The notes: generated by a model not told the origin, from the sequence alone. DNA of 64,000 bases from Terrabacter sp. MAHUQ-38 (GCF_014518425.1 NZ_JACVCU010000001.1:806001-870000), one strand, 5' to 3'; positions 42,180 to 51,741 are shown, counted from the first letter of the stretch. A program made the numbers and translations.

Positions 42180-44888
42180 ATGGTCAGGTTCGGAGAGGCA
42201 TCGGAAGACAGCATCGCCGTGATGTCGCGCCAGGCGCTCGTGGGGCGTCTCGCGCAGGTCAAGGAGCAGTTCCGGGCCACGAGCGACATCCTGAAGGTCT
42301 TGACGAGCTCGTCGGGGGACCCCGACAAGGTCTTCGACGCCGTCGTCGAGAACGCGCGGACGCTGCTCAACGCGGCAGTGGCCCAGATCTACCTCGTCAA
42401 GGGCGCGACCTATGTCCTCGCCCGGCAGAGCGGCATGTCGGAGGAACACCGCCGGCTCGTCGAGGAACACCCCATCAAGCGCGACCGCGGCACGCTCGTC
42501 GGCCGCGTGACCATCGATCGCCGGATCCACTACATCACCGACGCTGTCGCCGACCCGGAGTACAGCCGCTCCGACATCCAGCGAATGGCCGGATTCCGCT
42601 CGATGATCGGCGCACCGCTGATCGTGGGAGACGAAGTGGTGGGCGCACTCAACGTGCTGCGCAACAGGGTGGCCCCCTTCGACGACGTCGACGAACGCGT
42701 GCTGGCCACGTTCGCCGAACAAGCGGCGCTCGCGCTGCGCCACGTCGACCTGTTCGCCGCGCTCGAGAGCAGGTCCGCCGAGCTGGCGCGAAAGGTCGAA
42801 CAGCTGGAGGGGCTCGCCGACGTGGGTGCCGCGATCAGCTCGACTCTCGTTCCGGACGAGATGCTCGCCTCGATCGTGTCGCACGCCGTGGAGCTGTCCG
42901 ACACGGACGGTGGGTCGCTGATGGAGTACGACGAGGCGACCGGGCTCTTCCGCGTGCGGACGGTGTACGGCACGAGCGACGACACAGTCTCTGCCCTTCG
43001 GGCCGCGGAGATCCACATCGACCGCACGTGGGTCGGCAAGGCCGCTCGGACCCGACGGGTCCTGCAGATTCCCGACCTGGACGAGGCCCAGCTCGACGAG
43101 CACCTGGCGGTCCTGCACCGGTCCGGCTGGAAGTCGCTCGTCGCCATCCCGCTCGCCCGCCCGGATCGGGTCGTCGGTGCCCTGGTCGTCAGGCGCAAGA
43201 GAACCGGCTCCTTCAGCGGCGAGACCTGCGACCTTCTCGACACCTTCGCCAACCAGTCTGCGGTGGCGCTGACGAACGCTCGCCTCTACCAGCAGCTCGA
43301 GCAGCAGAGCGCCGACCTGGCCGAGGCGAGCAGGCACAAGTCCGAGTTCCTCGCGAGCATGTCGCACGAGCTGCGGACCCCGCTCAACGCCGTGATCGGC
43401 TTCTCCGAGGTCCTGCTCGAGCGGATGTTCGGCGACCTCAACGAGCGGCAGGAGGACTACCTCAAGGACATCCACGCTGCCGGGCGCCACCTGCTCGCCC
43501 TGCTCGGCGACATCCTCGACCTGTCGAAGATCGAGGCCGGGCGGATGGAGCTCGACCTCACCACGTTCCCGGTGGACGACGTCATCGGCCAGGCCCTCTC
43601 GCTCGTGCGCGAGCGCGCGGCGCTGCACGGCATCCAGCTGACGCTCGACGCCGAGCCGGGCCTCGGGCTCGTCACCGCTGACGAGCTGCGCCTCAAGCAG
43701 GTGTTGCTCAACCTGCTCAGCAACGCCGTGAAGTTCACGCCGGACGGCGGCTCCGTGGAGGTCCACGCGCGTCGCGGGGCGGGCGACCTCGTCATGACGG
43801 TCACCGACACGGGTATCGGCATCGCCGTAGAGGACCAGGCCCGCATCTTCGACTCGTTCCAGCAGGGCAGCAGGTCCGCGTCGACGACGGAGGGCACCGG
43901 TCTCGGGCTCACGCTGAGCAAACAGATCGTCGAGCTGCACGGGGGCACGATGTGGGTGAGGAGCACTCCCGGAGAAGGCAGCACGTTCGGCCTCCGGATC
44001 CCGCAGGCATCCCTGATCGCGGAGGCGCCTGACGAGCGGTGGATGGTCGACGACCTGTCGGGGTCCGGACCGACCGTCGTGGTCATCGAGGACGACCCGA
44101 GCTCGGCCCAGCTCGTCGAGCTGCACCTTCGCGCCGCCGGACTGAACGCCGTGAGCGTCGGCACCGGGGAGGCCGGCCTCGAGGCCATCCGCCGCCTGTC
44201 GCCGGCCGCTGTCGTGCTCGACATCCACCTGCCGGGCATGACGGGATGGGACGTGCTCGAGACCCTGAAGGCGGACCCGTCCACGGCATCGGTACCCGTC
44301 GTGGTCGTCAGTGTCGAGCCCGAACGCGGTCGCGGATTCGCCCTGGGCGCAACCGAGTACCTCGTGAAGCCGGTCCACGGGGAGCACCTGCTCGCGGCGG
44401 TGAGCAGGGCACTGCAACACACGCGGACGCCAGTACCCGGAGGGACCCTTCCGGAGCGTCGTAGCGTCGTCGTGGTCGACGACGACCCGCTCGCACTCAA
44501 GCTCGTCCGCAGCACGTTGGAGCCGCTGGGCTGGACGGTCCACACGTGCTCCGGCGGCCTCGACGCCGCAGACCTCGTCCGCTCGGTGGACCCGTCGGTC
44601 GTGATCCTGGACCTGCTCATGCCCGATGTGGACGGGTTCGCGGTCATCGACGAGCTGCGGGCAGACGGCACGCGCAGCGGCCCACCCATCGTCGTCCTCA
44701 CGGCGAAGTCGCTGACGCCGCAAGACCGTTCGCGCCTCGAGGGACGCATCGCCTTCGTCGCGGAGAAGGCGGGACTCGACCTGGCGAGCCTGGCACGACG
44801 GCTGGCTCAGGTTGCCGCGGCCGAGGCCACGGCGGCCGAGGCCTCGAGCGACACCAGCCAGAAGGCCGACGATGGAGGGGCGTCATGA
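42180..44888 (+). CDS. Hybrid sensor histidine kinase (GAF-GAF-HK-REC-REC)
   Basis: A 902-residue cytosolic kinase. GAF domain 1 is at about 45-190, GAF domain 2 at about 210-370, H-box FLASMSHELRTPLNAVIGF with His396, then the HATPase with NLLSNAVKFTPDGG and the G boxes TGIGIAV and GTGLGLTLSKQIVELHGG. Receiver 1 (VVVIEDDPSSAQL, Asp in VVLDIHLPGM) lies at about 640-750 and receiver 2 (SVVVVDDDPLALK, Asp in VILDLLMPDVDG) at about 765-880. The GAFs suggest sensing of a small soluble ligand or redox state. Its stop overlaps the start of a truncated response regulator. Confidence 0.9.
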   Translation: MVRFGEASEDSIAVMSRQALVGRLAQVKEQFRATSDILKVLTSSSGDPDKVFDAVVENARTLLNAAVAQIYLVKGATYVLARQSGMSEEHRRLVEEHPIKRDRGTLVGRVTIDRRIHYITDAVADPEYSRSDIQRMAGFRSMIGAPLIVGDEVVGALNVLRNRVAPFDDVDERVLATFAEQAALALRHVDLFAALESRSAELARKVEQLEGLADVGAAISSTLVPDEMLASIVSHAVELSDTDGGSLMEYDEATGLFRVRTVYGTSDDTVSALRAAEIHIDRTWVGKAARTRRVLQIPDLDEAQLDEHLAVLHRSGWKSLVAIPLARPDRVVGALVVRRKRTGSFSGETCDLLDTFANQSAVALTNARLYQQLEQQSADLAEASRHKSEFLASMSHELRTPLNAVIGFSEVLLERMFGDLNERQEDYLKDIHAAGRHLLALLGDILDLSKIEAGRMELDLTTFPVDDVIGQALSLVRERAALHGIQLTLDAEPGLGLVTADELRLKQVLLNLLSNAVKFTPDGGSVEVHARRGAGDLVMTVTDTGIGIAVEDQARIFDSFQQGSRSASTTEGTGLGLTLSKQIVELHGGTMWVRSTPGEGSTFGLRIPQASLIAEAPDERWMVDDLSGSGPTVVVIEDDPSSAQLVELHLRAAGLNAVSVGTGEAGLEAIRRLSPAAVVLDIHLPGMTGWDVLETLKADPSTASVPVVVVSVEPERGRGFALGATEYLVKPVHGEHLLAAVSRALQHTRTPVPGGTLPERRSVVVVDDDPLALKLVRSTLEPLGWTVHTCSGGLDAADLVRSVDPSVVILDLLMPDVDGFAVIDELRADGTRSGPPIVVLTAKSLTPQDRSRLEGRIAFVAEKAGLDLASLARRLAQVAAAEATAAEASSDTSQKADDGGAS

Positions 44889-45010
44889 CCGAGCGCCCAC
44901 TCGTCCTGCTCGTGGAGGGCGACCCTCACCACCTGCGGCGCTGGAGCAGATCTGAGGCGATTCAGCCGGTTCGGACGACGGGGTATCTTCTCCGCTCTCG
45001 CCGGTACTGA
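44885..45010 (+). pseudogene. Truncated response regulator start
   Basis: The ATG at 44885 overlaps the kinase TGA (ATGA) and gives 41 residues: MTERPLVLLVEGDPHHLRRW, then a short unrelated tail ending in stop. The first 19 residues look like the start of a receiver domain (V-L-L-V-E-D-D-P form), with the second acidic residue changed to Gly. A receiver needs about 115 residues, so this is a remnant of a once-coupled response regulator. Confidence 0.65.
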
Positions 45011-45012
45011 CC

Positions 45013-45038
45013 GGAGTGGCAGTTCGCAGGGCCACTCC
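45013..45038 (+). terminator. Hairpin after the kinase operon
   Basis: GGAGTGGC (45013-45020) and GCCACTCC (45031-45038) form an 8-bp stem around a 10-base loop just after the truncated regulator. A second small stem, CGGGA/TCCCG, follows at 45041-45056. Confidence 0.5.
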
Positions 45039-45083
45039 CGCGGGATGACCGTCCCGTGCCAGTACCAGTGAAGGGCGAGTGCG

Positions 45084-45584
45084 ATGTCTTCCATCCTTTC
45101 CACCATGTCGCGTACCAAGAAGCGGGTCCTGAGCTCCGCAGTCTGCCTCGCAGCCCTCGTCGGCGTGTCCGCCACGATGGCGACGCCTGCGGCGCAAGCA
45201 ATCCCAGTACCGCAGAGGTCATGTGCGTTCGACGTCGCGGGCAACACCGCCGTCAACGGCTGGCGTCCGGTCAACTCCGTCGTGACGGTCAACAACGGCC
45301 TCACCTCCCGTCCCGTGGTCGTCAACCTCAATGCCGACGCCGGCGTCGACACGCTCGCGGAGATCCGCGTCGGCTACCGGGTCGATGCCGGGCCCGTCCA
45401 GACGCCGGGAGCCCAGAACTTCGCCAACCACACGGAGTACTGGCAGACCCGCCACAGCATGGTCGTCATGCTCATCCCGTCCGGCGTCCACACCATCCGC
45501 CCCTACTGGCGGATCAGCGGCGCGGTGGGCAAGAACGGCGTCATCGGCGCTCGCTGCCTCACCGCGGAGGCGTACACGTCCTGA
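45084..45584 (+). CDS. Secreted hypothetical protein, 166 aa
   Basis: A secreted protein of unknown function. The signal is SRTKKRVLSSAVCLAALVGVSATMATPAAQA, with cleavage probably after Ala39 (TPAAQA-IP). The mature part starts with an RSCAFDVAGNTAVNGW segment and has two Cys that could form a disulfide (RSCAF and ARCLTAE). It looks like an all-beta domain (repeated short strands ending in VTV, VVNL). ATG 45084 follows AAGGGCGAGTGCG. No homology is recognised. Confidence 0.75.
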   Translation: MSSILSTMSRTKKRVLSSAVCLAALVGVSATMATPAAQAIPVPQRSCAFDVAGNTAVNGWRPVNSVVTVNNGLTSRPVVVNLNADAGVDTLAEIRVGYRVDAGPVQTPGAQNFANHTEYWQTRHSMVVMLIPSGVHTIRPYWRISGAVGKNGVIGARCLTAEAYTS

Positions 45585-45603
45585 GCAGGACTCGACACCC
45601 GGT

Positions 45604-45642
45604 TGAGGGGTCGCCCGGTGTCGTCACCCGGGCGGCCCCTCA
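45604..45642. terminator. Bidirectional terminator between secreted protein and RNase HI
   Basis: A 15-bp GC-rich stem (45604-45618 with 45628-45642, one G-U pair) has a 9-base loop. It lies between convergent stops, and the right arm includes the RNase HI stop codon. Confidence 0.65.
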
Positions 45643-46281
45643 GTCGACACCGCGGCAGGCAGCCACGGCGAGCTGGTCGACGAGGTCGTTCATCTCGTGT
45701 CCCGAGTGTCCTTTGACCCACTGGAAGGCAACGTCGCCGCGCTCGCTGACGGCGTGGACGAGAGGCTCCCAGAGATCGCGGTTGGCGACGGGCTTCTTCT
45801 GTGACGTGGTCCAGCCGCGCTCCACCCATCCAGCCCACCACCTGTCGCGGAAGCAGTTCACGACGTAGGTCGAGTCGCTCACCACCAGCAACGGGCCACT
45901 CAGCGCGGTGACGGCCTCGAGTGCTGCGCGGATCTCCATCCGCTGGTTCGTGCTGGGCTTCTCCGAACCGGACGCGTATCGCTCACGATCAATCGCCCAG
46001 GCCCAACCGCCCGGGCCCGGGTTTCCCGAGCATGCGCCGTCGGTGTAGACCGAGACAGCGCCGGCGGGAGCGGCCATGGGCGCCTTCGGTGTCCGGGGCC
46101 CGGGGGCCCTGCCCGGGGTGGCTCTGGCCGGCGGCGCCCCCGTCAAGCCGGGTAGAACCAGCCCGGGACCGCAGTTCGCGTGCGCCCAAGCGCTGGAGTC
46201 GCCCGCGACACTCGCGATCGAGTCACCGGGTCGAATGGGGGCCTGGCAGCTCGCGCAGCGCCCCGGATACTTGGCCAGCAC
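45640..46281 (-). CDS. rnhA: Ribonuclease HI with N-terminal zinc-finger-like domain
   Basis: A 213-residue protein. The RNase HI domain (about 75-210) has the four acidic residues in VYTDGACSGNPGPGGW, MEIRAALEAVTAL, VSDSTYVVN and NDLVDQLAV, plus the handle-like basic segment WTTSQKKPVANRDLW. It cleaves RNA in RNA-DNA hybrids. The N-terminus has Cys9-X2-Cys12 and His34-X2-Cys37 (CASC then WAHANC), a CCHC finger of the type seen on other nucleases; the linker is Pro/Ala-rich. GTG at 46279-46281 follows AAGGAGAGCG. Confidence 0.92.
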   Translation of the reverse strand: MLAKYPGRCASCQAPIRPGDSIASVAGDSSAWAHANCGPGLVLPGLTGAPPARATPGRAPGPRTPKAPMAAPAGAVSVYTDGACSGNPGPGGWAWAIDRERYASGSEKPSTNQRMEIRAALEAVTALSGPLLVVSDSTYVVNCFRDRWWAGWVERGWTTSQKKPVANRDLWEPLVHAVSERGDVAFQWVKGHSGHEMNDLVDQLAVAACRGVD

Positions 46282-46312
46282 CGCTCTCCTTGTTGATCAG
46301 TCGACTCGACGT

Positions 46313-48487
46313 TCACAGCTGCTGGTCGGTGATGCCAGCACGCAGCTGTCGGCCCGCGCGCTCGAGCTCGGGCCCCAGCCGATCGAGAAGGTCGACCGCA
46401 GTTGCCTTTCCGCCGGTCTCAGCCTGACGAGCGAGGTCCGCGACCCGTACTGCACCGATGTTCGCCGCCGATCCAGCCAGCTCGTGGGCGGCGTCCCGCA
46501 GTCCGGCGTCGTCCCCGCTGTCGAGCATCCGGCGCATCGTCGCCAGCAGTACCGGGGAGCGCGCCATGAAGGCATGGGTCAGCTTCACGAGCAGGCTCTG
46601 CCCGTCCGGTGCACCGAGCCCGCGCAGGATCGAGAGGCGTTCCTCGTCGATCGCCGGACCCTCACGGTGCGGCGAGGCTGCAGGCACGTCGCCGGGCTGG
46701 TCAGAGCGGCCGTGGGCTGGCCGCGCCCAGCGGCTCAGGGCATCGCTGAGCGCCGCAACGTCGATGGGTTTGGCGACGTAGGCGTCCATTCCGGACGCGA
46801 GGCAACGTTCACGGTCCTCGGACGTCGCCCCAGCGGTCATGGCGATGATCGGCACCCGTTGACCGCCGGCCTCCCGCCGGCGGATCTCCTCGGTCGCGGA
46901 GTACCCGTCCATCACCGGCATGTGGCAGTCCATCAGCACGGCTGCGTACGCAGTGCCCGCGACGGCGTCGACCGCCTCGGCACCGTTCTCGACGATGTCG
47001 ACCACGTAGCCCAAGTGCGAGACCAGTCCCTCGGCGACCATCTGGTTCACCGTGTTGTCCTCCACGACGAGCACGCGTGCGGAGGTGGTCGCCGCGCGGG
47101 CCTGCGGCAGCGGCTCCATCGCTCGCACGGTCATCGCGGGCGTCCCGGCGACCAGCGTGACGAGCCGGTCGAAGAGCTCTGAGCTGCGCACCGGCTTGCT
47201 CAACGTGTCCCGGATCCCGGCGTGCCGCAAGGCGTCCCGGTCGACGTCGGTGATCGAAGACAGCATGATCAGCAGGGTGTCGGCCAACGCCTCGTCTGCA
47301 GAGATGAGGCCGGCCAGCTCCAGGCCGTCGAGCTCCGGCATACACATGTCCAACACCGCGATCGCATAGGGATCGCCGCCGGCGGCAGCGGAACGCATCA
47401 GGTCGAGGACGGCCCGCGCGTGCTCCACGACGTCGGGCCGCATTCCCCAGTCGGCGAGCTGGGACTCGAGGACCAGCCGGTTGGTGGCGTTGTCGTCGAC
47501 GACCAGGACCCGCAGGCCCCTCAGCAGATCGCGGCCAGCGCTGGGCCGCTCATCCGTCGCCGACACCTGCAAGGGCACCTCGAACCAGAAGGTGCTGCCG
47601 ACGCCTTCTTCGCTCTCGAGCCCGATGGCGCCGCCCATCGCCTCGGTCAGCTTCCGCGAGATCGCCAGCCCGAGCCCGCTTCCGCCGTACTTGCGGGTGG
47701 TGGATGCGTCGGCCTGCGTGAAGGAGTCGAACACCGCGTGCTGAGCGTCCACAGGAATGCCGATCCCGCTGTCCGACACTTCGAACCGCATACGGGCCGG
47801 GTCCGCCTCGCTGACCCGGGCCGTGATCACCACCTCGCCCTTCTCGGTGAACTTCACGGCGTTGGAGCCCAGGTTGAGCAGGATCTGACGCAGTCGCACC
47901 TCGTCGCCCACCAGCCGCGACGGGACCTCGGGCGAGCAGTAGGCGATGAGCTCGAGCTCCTTGCGCGATGACGTCGGCGCCAGCAGGCCGGCCACCCCCT
48001 CGACCAGCTGCCGGGGGTCGAAGTCGACGAGCTCGAGGTCCACCATTCGGGCCTCGAGCTTTGAGAAGTCGAGGATGTCGTTGATCACCTTCAGGAGGGC
48101 CTCGCCGGCGTTGTGCAGACCTTCGGCGTACTGCCGCTGGGTCTGGTCCAGCTGCGTCTGCCGAAGCAGCCCGGTGAGTCCGATCACGCCGTTCATCGGT
48201 GTGCGGATCTCGTGGCTCATGGTCGCCAGGAACTCCGACTTCAACCTGGAGGCCTCCATGGCTTCCTTGCGGGCGGCCTCGAGCTCGACGGTGCGGGCCT
48301 GCACCCGCTGCTCGAGCTCCGCCCGATGGGCAGCGAGCTCCTCGGCAAGCATGTTGATCCCGACGATCACGGCGTCGAGATCCTCATCGTCTGGGGTGCG
48401 CGTCCCGCGGGCGTCCAGGTCGCCTGCGGCGAGGCTGGTCAGCAGCTCGATGACGATGTCGATGCCGCGGTCAGGCGACGTGGTCAT
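46313..48487 (-). CDS. Hybrid sensor histidine kinase (HK-REC-REC-Hpt)
   Basis: A 724-residue BarA/EvgS-like kinase without membrane segments. A HAMP-like/coiled-coil N-terminus (about 20-85) precedes the H-box [19 protein letters not shown] with His92. HATPase boxes are [11 protein letters not shown] and [11 protein letters not shown]. Receiver 1 ([10 protein letters not shown], Asp in [11 protein letters not shown]) is at about 345-460, receiver 2 ([10 protein letters not shown], Asp in [11 protein letters not shown]) at about 470-590, and a C-terminal Hpt domain has [14 protein letters not shown] (His668). Its ATG overlaps the stop of the STAS-like gene (ATGA). The output regulator is not in the window. 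Confidence 0.9.
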   Translation of the reverse strand: MTTSPDRGIDIVIELLTSLAAGDLDARGTRTPDDEDLDAVIVGINMLAEELAAHRAELEQRVQARTVELEAARKEAMEASRLKSEFLATMSHEIRTPMNGVIGLTGLLRQTQLDQTQRQYAEGLHNAGEALLKVINDILDFSKLEARMVDLELVDFDPRQLVEGVAGLLAPTSSRKELELIAYCSPEVPSRLVGDEVRLRQILLNLGSNAVKFTEKGEVVITARVSEADPARMRFEVSDSGIGIPVDAQHAVFDSFTQADASTTRKYGGSGLGLAISRKLTEAMGGAIGLESEEGVGSTFWFEVPLQVSATDERPSAGRDLLRGLRVLVVDDNATNRLVLESQLADWGMRPDVVEHARAVLDLMRSAAAGGDPYAIAVLDMCMPELDGLELAGLISADEALADTLLIMLSSITDVDRDALRHAGIRDTLSKPVRSSELFDRLVTLVAGTPAMTVRAMEPLPQARAATTSARVLVVEDNTVNQMVAEGLVSHLGYVVDIVENGAEAVDAVAGTAYAAVLMDCHMPVMDGYSATEEIRRREAGGQRVPIIAMTAGATSEDRERCLASGMDAYVAKPIDVAALSDALSRWARPAHGRSDQPGDVPAASPHREGPAIDEERLSILRGLGAPDGQSLLVKLTHAFMARSPVLLATMRRMLDSGDDAGLRDAAHELAGSAANIGAVRVADLARQAETGGKATAVDLLDRLGPELERAGRQLRAGITDQQL

Positions 48488-48852
48488 GTCTGCGCTTGCA
48501 GCCAGGTGACCGCGTCGGCCTCCGACGTGAACATCTTCACCGGGATCGCGCCCCGCTTCAGGCCGAGGAAGAAGTTGGCCAGCATTCGCGTGGACGCGGA
48601 ACCAGCCACGAGCGCGACGGCGCGGTAGTTCGGGTTGCGGTCCATGAAGAACTCCCGCGCGGGTCGGTCGATCGAGGCGACCTGACGCAGGTCGACGAGG
48701 GAGAGGACCCTGCCCTGACCCAGTGCGTGGATCTCGGCGTCGACCGCGCGGGCCTCCTCGATGCCGCACACCGCCCCGGGCAGCCAGTCCGTCCGTGCGA
48801 ACCCGCGCTCCTCGTCCCACGAGATCCGGTAGCACTTGTCCTCGGCGTTCAT
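48484..48852 (-). CDS. STAS/SEC14-like (DUF7793-type) protein
   Basis: A 122-residue protein starting [20 protein letters not shown]. The mixed alpha/beta pattern, with [21 protein letters not shown] in the middle and a C-terminal [14 protein letters not shown], matches the SpoIIAA/STAS-SEC14-like families found beside actinobacterial kinases. ATG 48852 follows GGAGGTGTCGGG. Its stop overlaps the kinase ATG (ATGA), so the pair is coupled; probably a sensor or partner of the kinase. Confidence 0.75.
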   Translation of the reverse strand: MNAEDKCYRISWDEERGFARTDWLPGAVCGIEEARAVDAEIHALGQGRVLSLVDLRQVASIDRPAREFFMDRNPNYRAVALVAGSASTRMLANFFLGLKRGAIPVKMFTSEADAVTWLQAQT

Positions 48853-49025
48853 CCCGACACCTCCGCAACATTTTGTTGCCAAGGTACCGCCAGCCAAGGG
48901 CAGATCGGGAGCGACCAGGACATTTCGTCTGCAGTCGCGTCGTCCGGCTCTGCCCGGGTTCGCGCGCCACAGCGGAACTGACGGCCGCAGGCAGCGCTGC
49001 CGCTCGCTGCGGTATGAATAGGCCC
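48853..49025. other. 173-base divergent region
   Basis: The interval separates the STAS-like/kinase operon from the F420-type gene. TTGTTGCC and TTTCGT segments make it the most AT-containing stretch nearby, suggesting promoters, but no clean -35/-10 pair is assigned. No gene is seen. Confidence 0.35.
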
Positions 49026-49424
49026 ATGCTGCCAGAGTCCGCCCTGAGCCAACTCGGCAGCGAGAGGTTCGTCTCGCTGACGACCTATCGGGGATCGGGC
49101 GCCCCGGTCCCGACGCCCATGTGGGTGGTCCGAGACGCGCAGGGACTGCTGCTCAGCACACCGGAGGGGACGGGCAAGCTCAAGCGCCTGCGCGTCGACC
49201 CCAGGGTCACTCTCACGCCGTGTGGTCGTCGCGGTCGGGTCCCGAAGGGCGCCCGCCCCGTCGACGGGGTGGCAGAGATCATCCGCGACGACGAGGTGGT
49301 CGACCACGTCGCGGCGCTGCTCCTGGACAAGTACGGACTCGAGTACCGGACCTTCATGCTCATCGAGCGTCTCGTCCGCCGTGAGAACCCACCGCGTGTG
49401 GTTCTGTCCATCAAGCCGGCCTGA
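49026..49424 (+). CDS. PPOX-class F420-dependent oxidoreductase (DUF385-like)
   Basis: A 132-residue split-barrel protein starting [35 protein letters not shown], followed by [23 protein letters not shown], the F420/flavin-binding strand pair. It belongs to the group of small F420-dependent reductases typical of actinobacteria; substrate unknown. The ATG at 49014 (four codons upstream) is equally possible. Its last 14 bases overlap the convergent quinone-oxidoreductase-like gene. Confidence 0.85.
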   Translation: MLPESALSQLGSERFVSLTTYRGSGAPVPTPMWVVRDAQGLLLSTPEGTGKLKRLRVDPRVTLTPCGRRGRVPKGARPVDGVAEIIRDDEVVDHVAALLLDKYGLEYRTFMLIERLVRRENPPRVVLSIKPA

Positions 49425-50331
49425 CGCGGATGATCGTCTTCCCCTTGCGTCGCTCGGTGGGGTTGAGGGCGGCGGCGGCATCGTCGAGGGTCGCGACGGT
49501 GCCGATGGTCGTCCGCAGTCGCCCGTCACGCACCCGCCGGACGATCTCACCCAGCTGGGCACGATCGGACTCGACGACGAAGTCGACCACCAGGCCGTCG
49601 GTGGCCCGCGCCTGCGGCGGCCCGACGACGCTCACCAGTGTTCCGCCGGCTCGGATCACGTCAACGGACCGCTTCGCGATGCCGCCGCCGATGACATCGA
49701 AAACCAGATCGACGCCGCCGACGTCTTCCAGGGCGTCGTTGTCGAGGTCGAGGAACTCCTGCGCGCCGAGGTCGAGCGCCGTCTGCCGGTCCGTGGCACG
49801 TCCGGTGCCGATGACGTAGGCACCGGCCTCACGGGCCAGCTGCGTCACCATCGACCCGACGGCACCGGCCGCACCGTGCGCGAGGACGCTCTGCCCCGCC
49901 CGAAGGTGGCCGTGGTCGAACAGTCCCTGCCAGGCGGTCAGGCCCGAGATCGGCAGGCTCGCGCCGACCGTGAAGTCGACGTCGCCCGGCAAGGGTGCGA
50001 GGTTGCGCGCCTCGACGGCCACCAGCTCCGCCAGGGTGCCGTCGCGATGCCAGTCGGTCAGGCCGAACACCCGCTGTCCCACAGACAGCCCGGTCGTGCC
50101 ATAGCCGAGGGCAGTGACCACTCCGGCCAGCTCGTGCCCAGGGATCGACGGCGTTCGGTCACGGCCGCGGCGATCGGTCCAGGTCGAGGGCCACTCCAGC
50201 TCGGTCGGGACGAAACCCGACGCATGAACCTCGACGACGACGTCGTTGATCGCTGCCTTCGGCTCCACCAGCTCCACCAGCGCCATCCCGGCCAATCCCG
50301 CAGCCTGATCCGTCACCACGATCGCCTTCAT
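49411..50331 (-). CDS. Quinone oxidoreductase-like MDR protein
   Basis: A 306-residue medium-chain dehydrogenase without zinc ligands, of the zeta-crystallin type. MKAIVVTDQAAGLAGMALVELVEP is followed by IPGHELAGVVTALGYG, the nucleotide motif VLAHGAAGAVGSMVTQLAREAGAYVIGTGR and a C-terminal GKTIIRV. It uses NADPH to reduce quinones or enones. ATG at 50329-50331; divergent spacing to the neighbouring CMD gene is small. Confidence 0.88.
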   Translation of the reverse strand: MKAIVVTDQAAGLAGMALVELVEPKAAINDVVVEVHASGFVPTELEWPSTWTDRRGRDRTPSIPGHELAGVVTALGYGTTGLSVGQRVFGLTDWHRDGTLAELVAVEARNLAPLPGDVDFTVGASLPISGLTAWQGLFDHGHLRAGQSVLAHGAAGAVGSMVTQLAREAGAYVIGTGRATDRQTALDLGAQEFLDLDNDALEDVGGVDLVFDVIGGGIAKRSVDVIRAGGTLVSVVGPPQARATDGLVVDFVVESDRAQLGEIVRRVRDGRLRTTIGTVATLDDAAAALNPTERRKGKTIIRVRPA

Positions 50332-50389
50332 GTGGACACGCCTCTCTCTCAGTCGTCGCCTGCACGGCGTCCAGGGGGACGTCCGCCGT

Positions 50390-50977
50390 CTAGCGGAGGG
50401 TGAATCCCGGGAGCCGGTACTTCACCCGGTGGATCACCTTCGCGGCGACCCGCACCTGCTCCTCGGACTCCCAGGTCCAGTCGAACGCGTTGGCCATCCG
50501 GTTGACCGTGTTGAACAGGAAGCCGACGTGGAGCGCGTCGACGATCGCCTCCTCGGGGACACCCGCCTGCCGGGCAGCGTCGACGTCAGCCGGTCCGCAC
50601 GACGCCGGGTCCTTCGAGAGCTTCTCGAGCAGAGGGATCACCGCGGCAAGTTCGGGGCGAATCACCGAAGGGTCGTCGACAGCGACCTCGCCGCGCGCCT
50701 CGATCCTCGTGGTCTCGGTGTGCGCGCGTACGCAGAAGGGACAGTCGTTGAACCGCGAGACCAGCATTGCCAGGTACTCCCGCTCGCCGACGGTCCAGTA
50801 CGACGGTCCGCGCAGCACCTGCGTCCCGAGCGCGAAGAAGGGGCGGCCCCAGAAGTCCGGCCTGTGCATGGCGGTGAGTGCGACGTTGTCCATCCCCTGG
50901 CGCGACAGCAGCTCGCTCAGCCGGATGAACAGCCGCGCGGGCAGCTTGTGGCCGCGTTCCAGGACCTCCAGGCGCAT
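50390..50977 (-). CDS. Carboxymuconolactone decarboxylase-like (AhpD-type) protein
   Basis: A 195-residue CMD-fold protein. The AhpD signature FNDCPFCVRAHTETTRIEARG has the CxxC...H arrangement, so thiol-peroxidase-like chemistry is plausible. It starts one base after the stop of the upstream small gene (TGAGATG) and has GGAGGGGCC upstream; likely coupled. C-terminal part HVGFLFNTVNRMANAFDW is typical. Confidence 0.85.
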   Translation of the reverse strand: MRLEVLERGHKLPARLFIRLSELLSRQGMDNVALTAMHRPDFWGRPFFALGTQVLRGPSYWTVGEREYLAMLVSRFNDCPFCVRAHTETTRIEARGEVAVDDPSVIRPELAAVIPLLEKLSKDPASCGPADVDAARQAGVPEEAIVDALHVGFLFNTVNRMANAFDWTWESEEQVRVAAKVIHRVKYRLPGFTLR

Positions 50978-50978
50978 C

Positions 50979-51281
50979 TCAGGGCCCCTCCTGCATCGCC
51001 CGCAGGCCGAGGTCGAGACGCTGCAGCGCGGCGCCCGTCGACACTGCGACGGTGACCTCGAAGATCTCCTCCTCGGTGCAGCCCGCAGCCTTGAGCGCCG
51101 AGACGTCGTGTTCGGTGATCTTGTAGGACGCCTCACGCACCTTGCCCACGTATGCCGACCACACCTCGGGCACGGGCGTCCCGGTCCCCGCCGCCCGCCG
51201 AACCGCTGGGTCGACCACGCCCGCGCCGTCGAAGACCCTCGCGCGCAACGCAGCAACGTCAATGACGTAGCGACCAGTCAC
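50979..51281 (-). CDS. Small CMD-like protein
   Basis: A 100-residue all-helical protein, MTGRYVIDVAALRARVFDG, with HDVSALKAAGCTEEEIFEVTVAVSTGAALQRLDLGLRA. This resembles the C-terminal helical half of a CMD domain; no CxxC pair is present. It precedes and abuts the AhpD-like gene, suggesting a two-gene unit. GTG start with no strong ribosome site. Confidence 0.75.
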   Translation of the reverse strand: MTGRYVIDVAALRARVFDGAGVVDPAVRRAAGTGTPVPEVWSAYVGKVREASYKITEHDVSALKAAGCTEEEIFEVTVAVSTGAALQRLDLGLRAMQEGP

Positions 51282-51329
51282 GGCTCAAGTATCGCCCTGG
51301 GCCCAGGAGCGCGGAGGTTCGCCGCCGAG

Positions 51330-51741
51330 CTACGTCCCCTGCTGCAGGATTCGGATGGCGTTGCCGAATGGATCCCGAACCCCCATGTCTACGCCGTAGA
51401 AGTGCTCGGTGGGCTCCTGGGTGAAGTCGGTGACGCCGCGCTCGCGGAGCGTGTCGTACAGGGCGCGGGCGTCTTCCGTGGTGAAGACGAGCCCGCCCAG
51501 GGCGCCCTTGCTGACCAGCTCGCGCAGCTGCTCGGCCGTCGCTTCGTCATGGAGCGGCGGGCCGGGCTGCTCGAGCGAGATCTCCGTCGCGTGGTCGCCG
51601 GGAGCTCGAACGGTGAGCCAGCGGTAGTCGCCCTGCTTCACGTCATTGCCCTTCTCGAGCCACCAGCTTGTTGACGTAGAAGTCGAGCGCCTGCTCCTTG
51701 TCGAGGACATAGATGGACGTGACATTCAGCCGGTTGATCAT
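51330..51741 (-). pseudogene. VOC family protein with one-base frameshift
   Basis: The ATG at 51739-51741 (AGGAGGACACG upstream) begins MINRLNVTSIYVLDKEQALD, a normal VOC start, but after VNKL the frame runs to a stop. The other frame resumes with LEKGNDVKQGDYRWLTVRAP and continues to FGNAIRILQQGT. The family normally reads NKLGLEKGNDVK; one extra T near 51660 accounts for the break. Either a real pseudogene or a sequencing error. Coupled to the AraC gene by an ATGA overlap. Confidence 0.8.

Noticed and set aside
40026-44723. A very long minus-strand open frame (1,565 codons) across the amidohydrolase and kinase genes
   Set aside because: It is antisense to clear protein families. The product is low-complexity Arg/Gly/Asp/His with no fold, typical of shadow frames in high-GC DNA.
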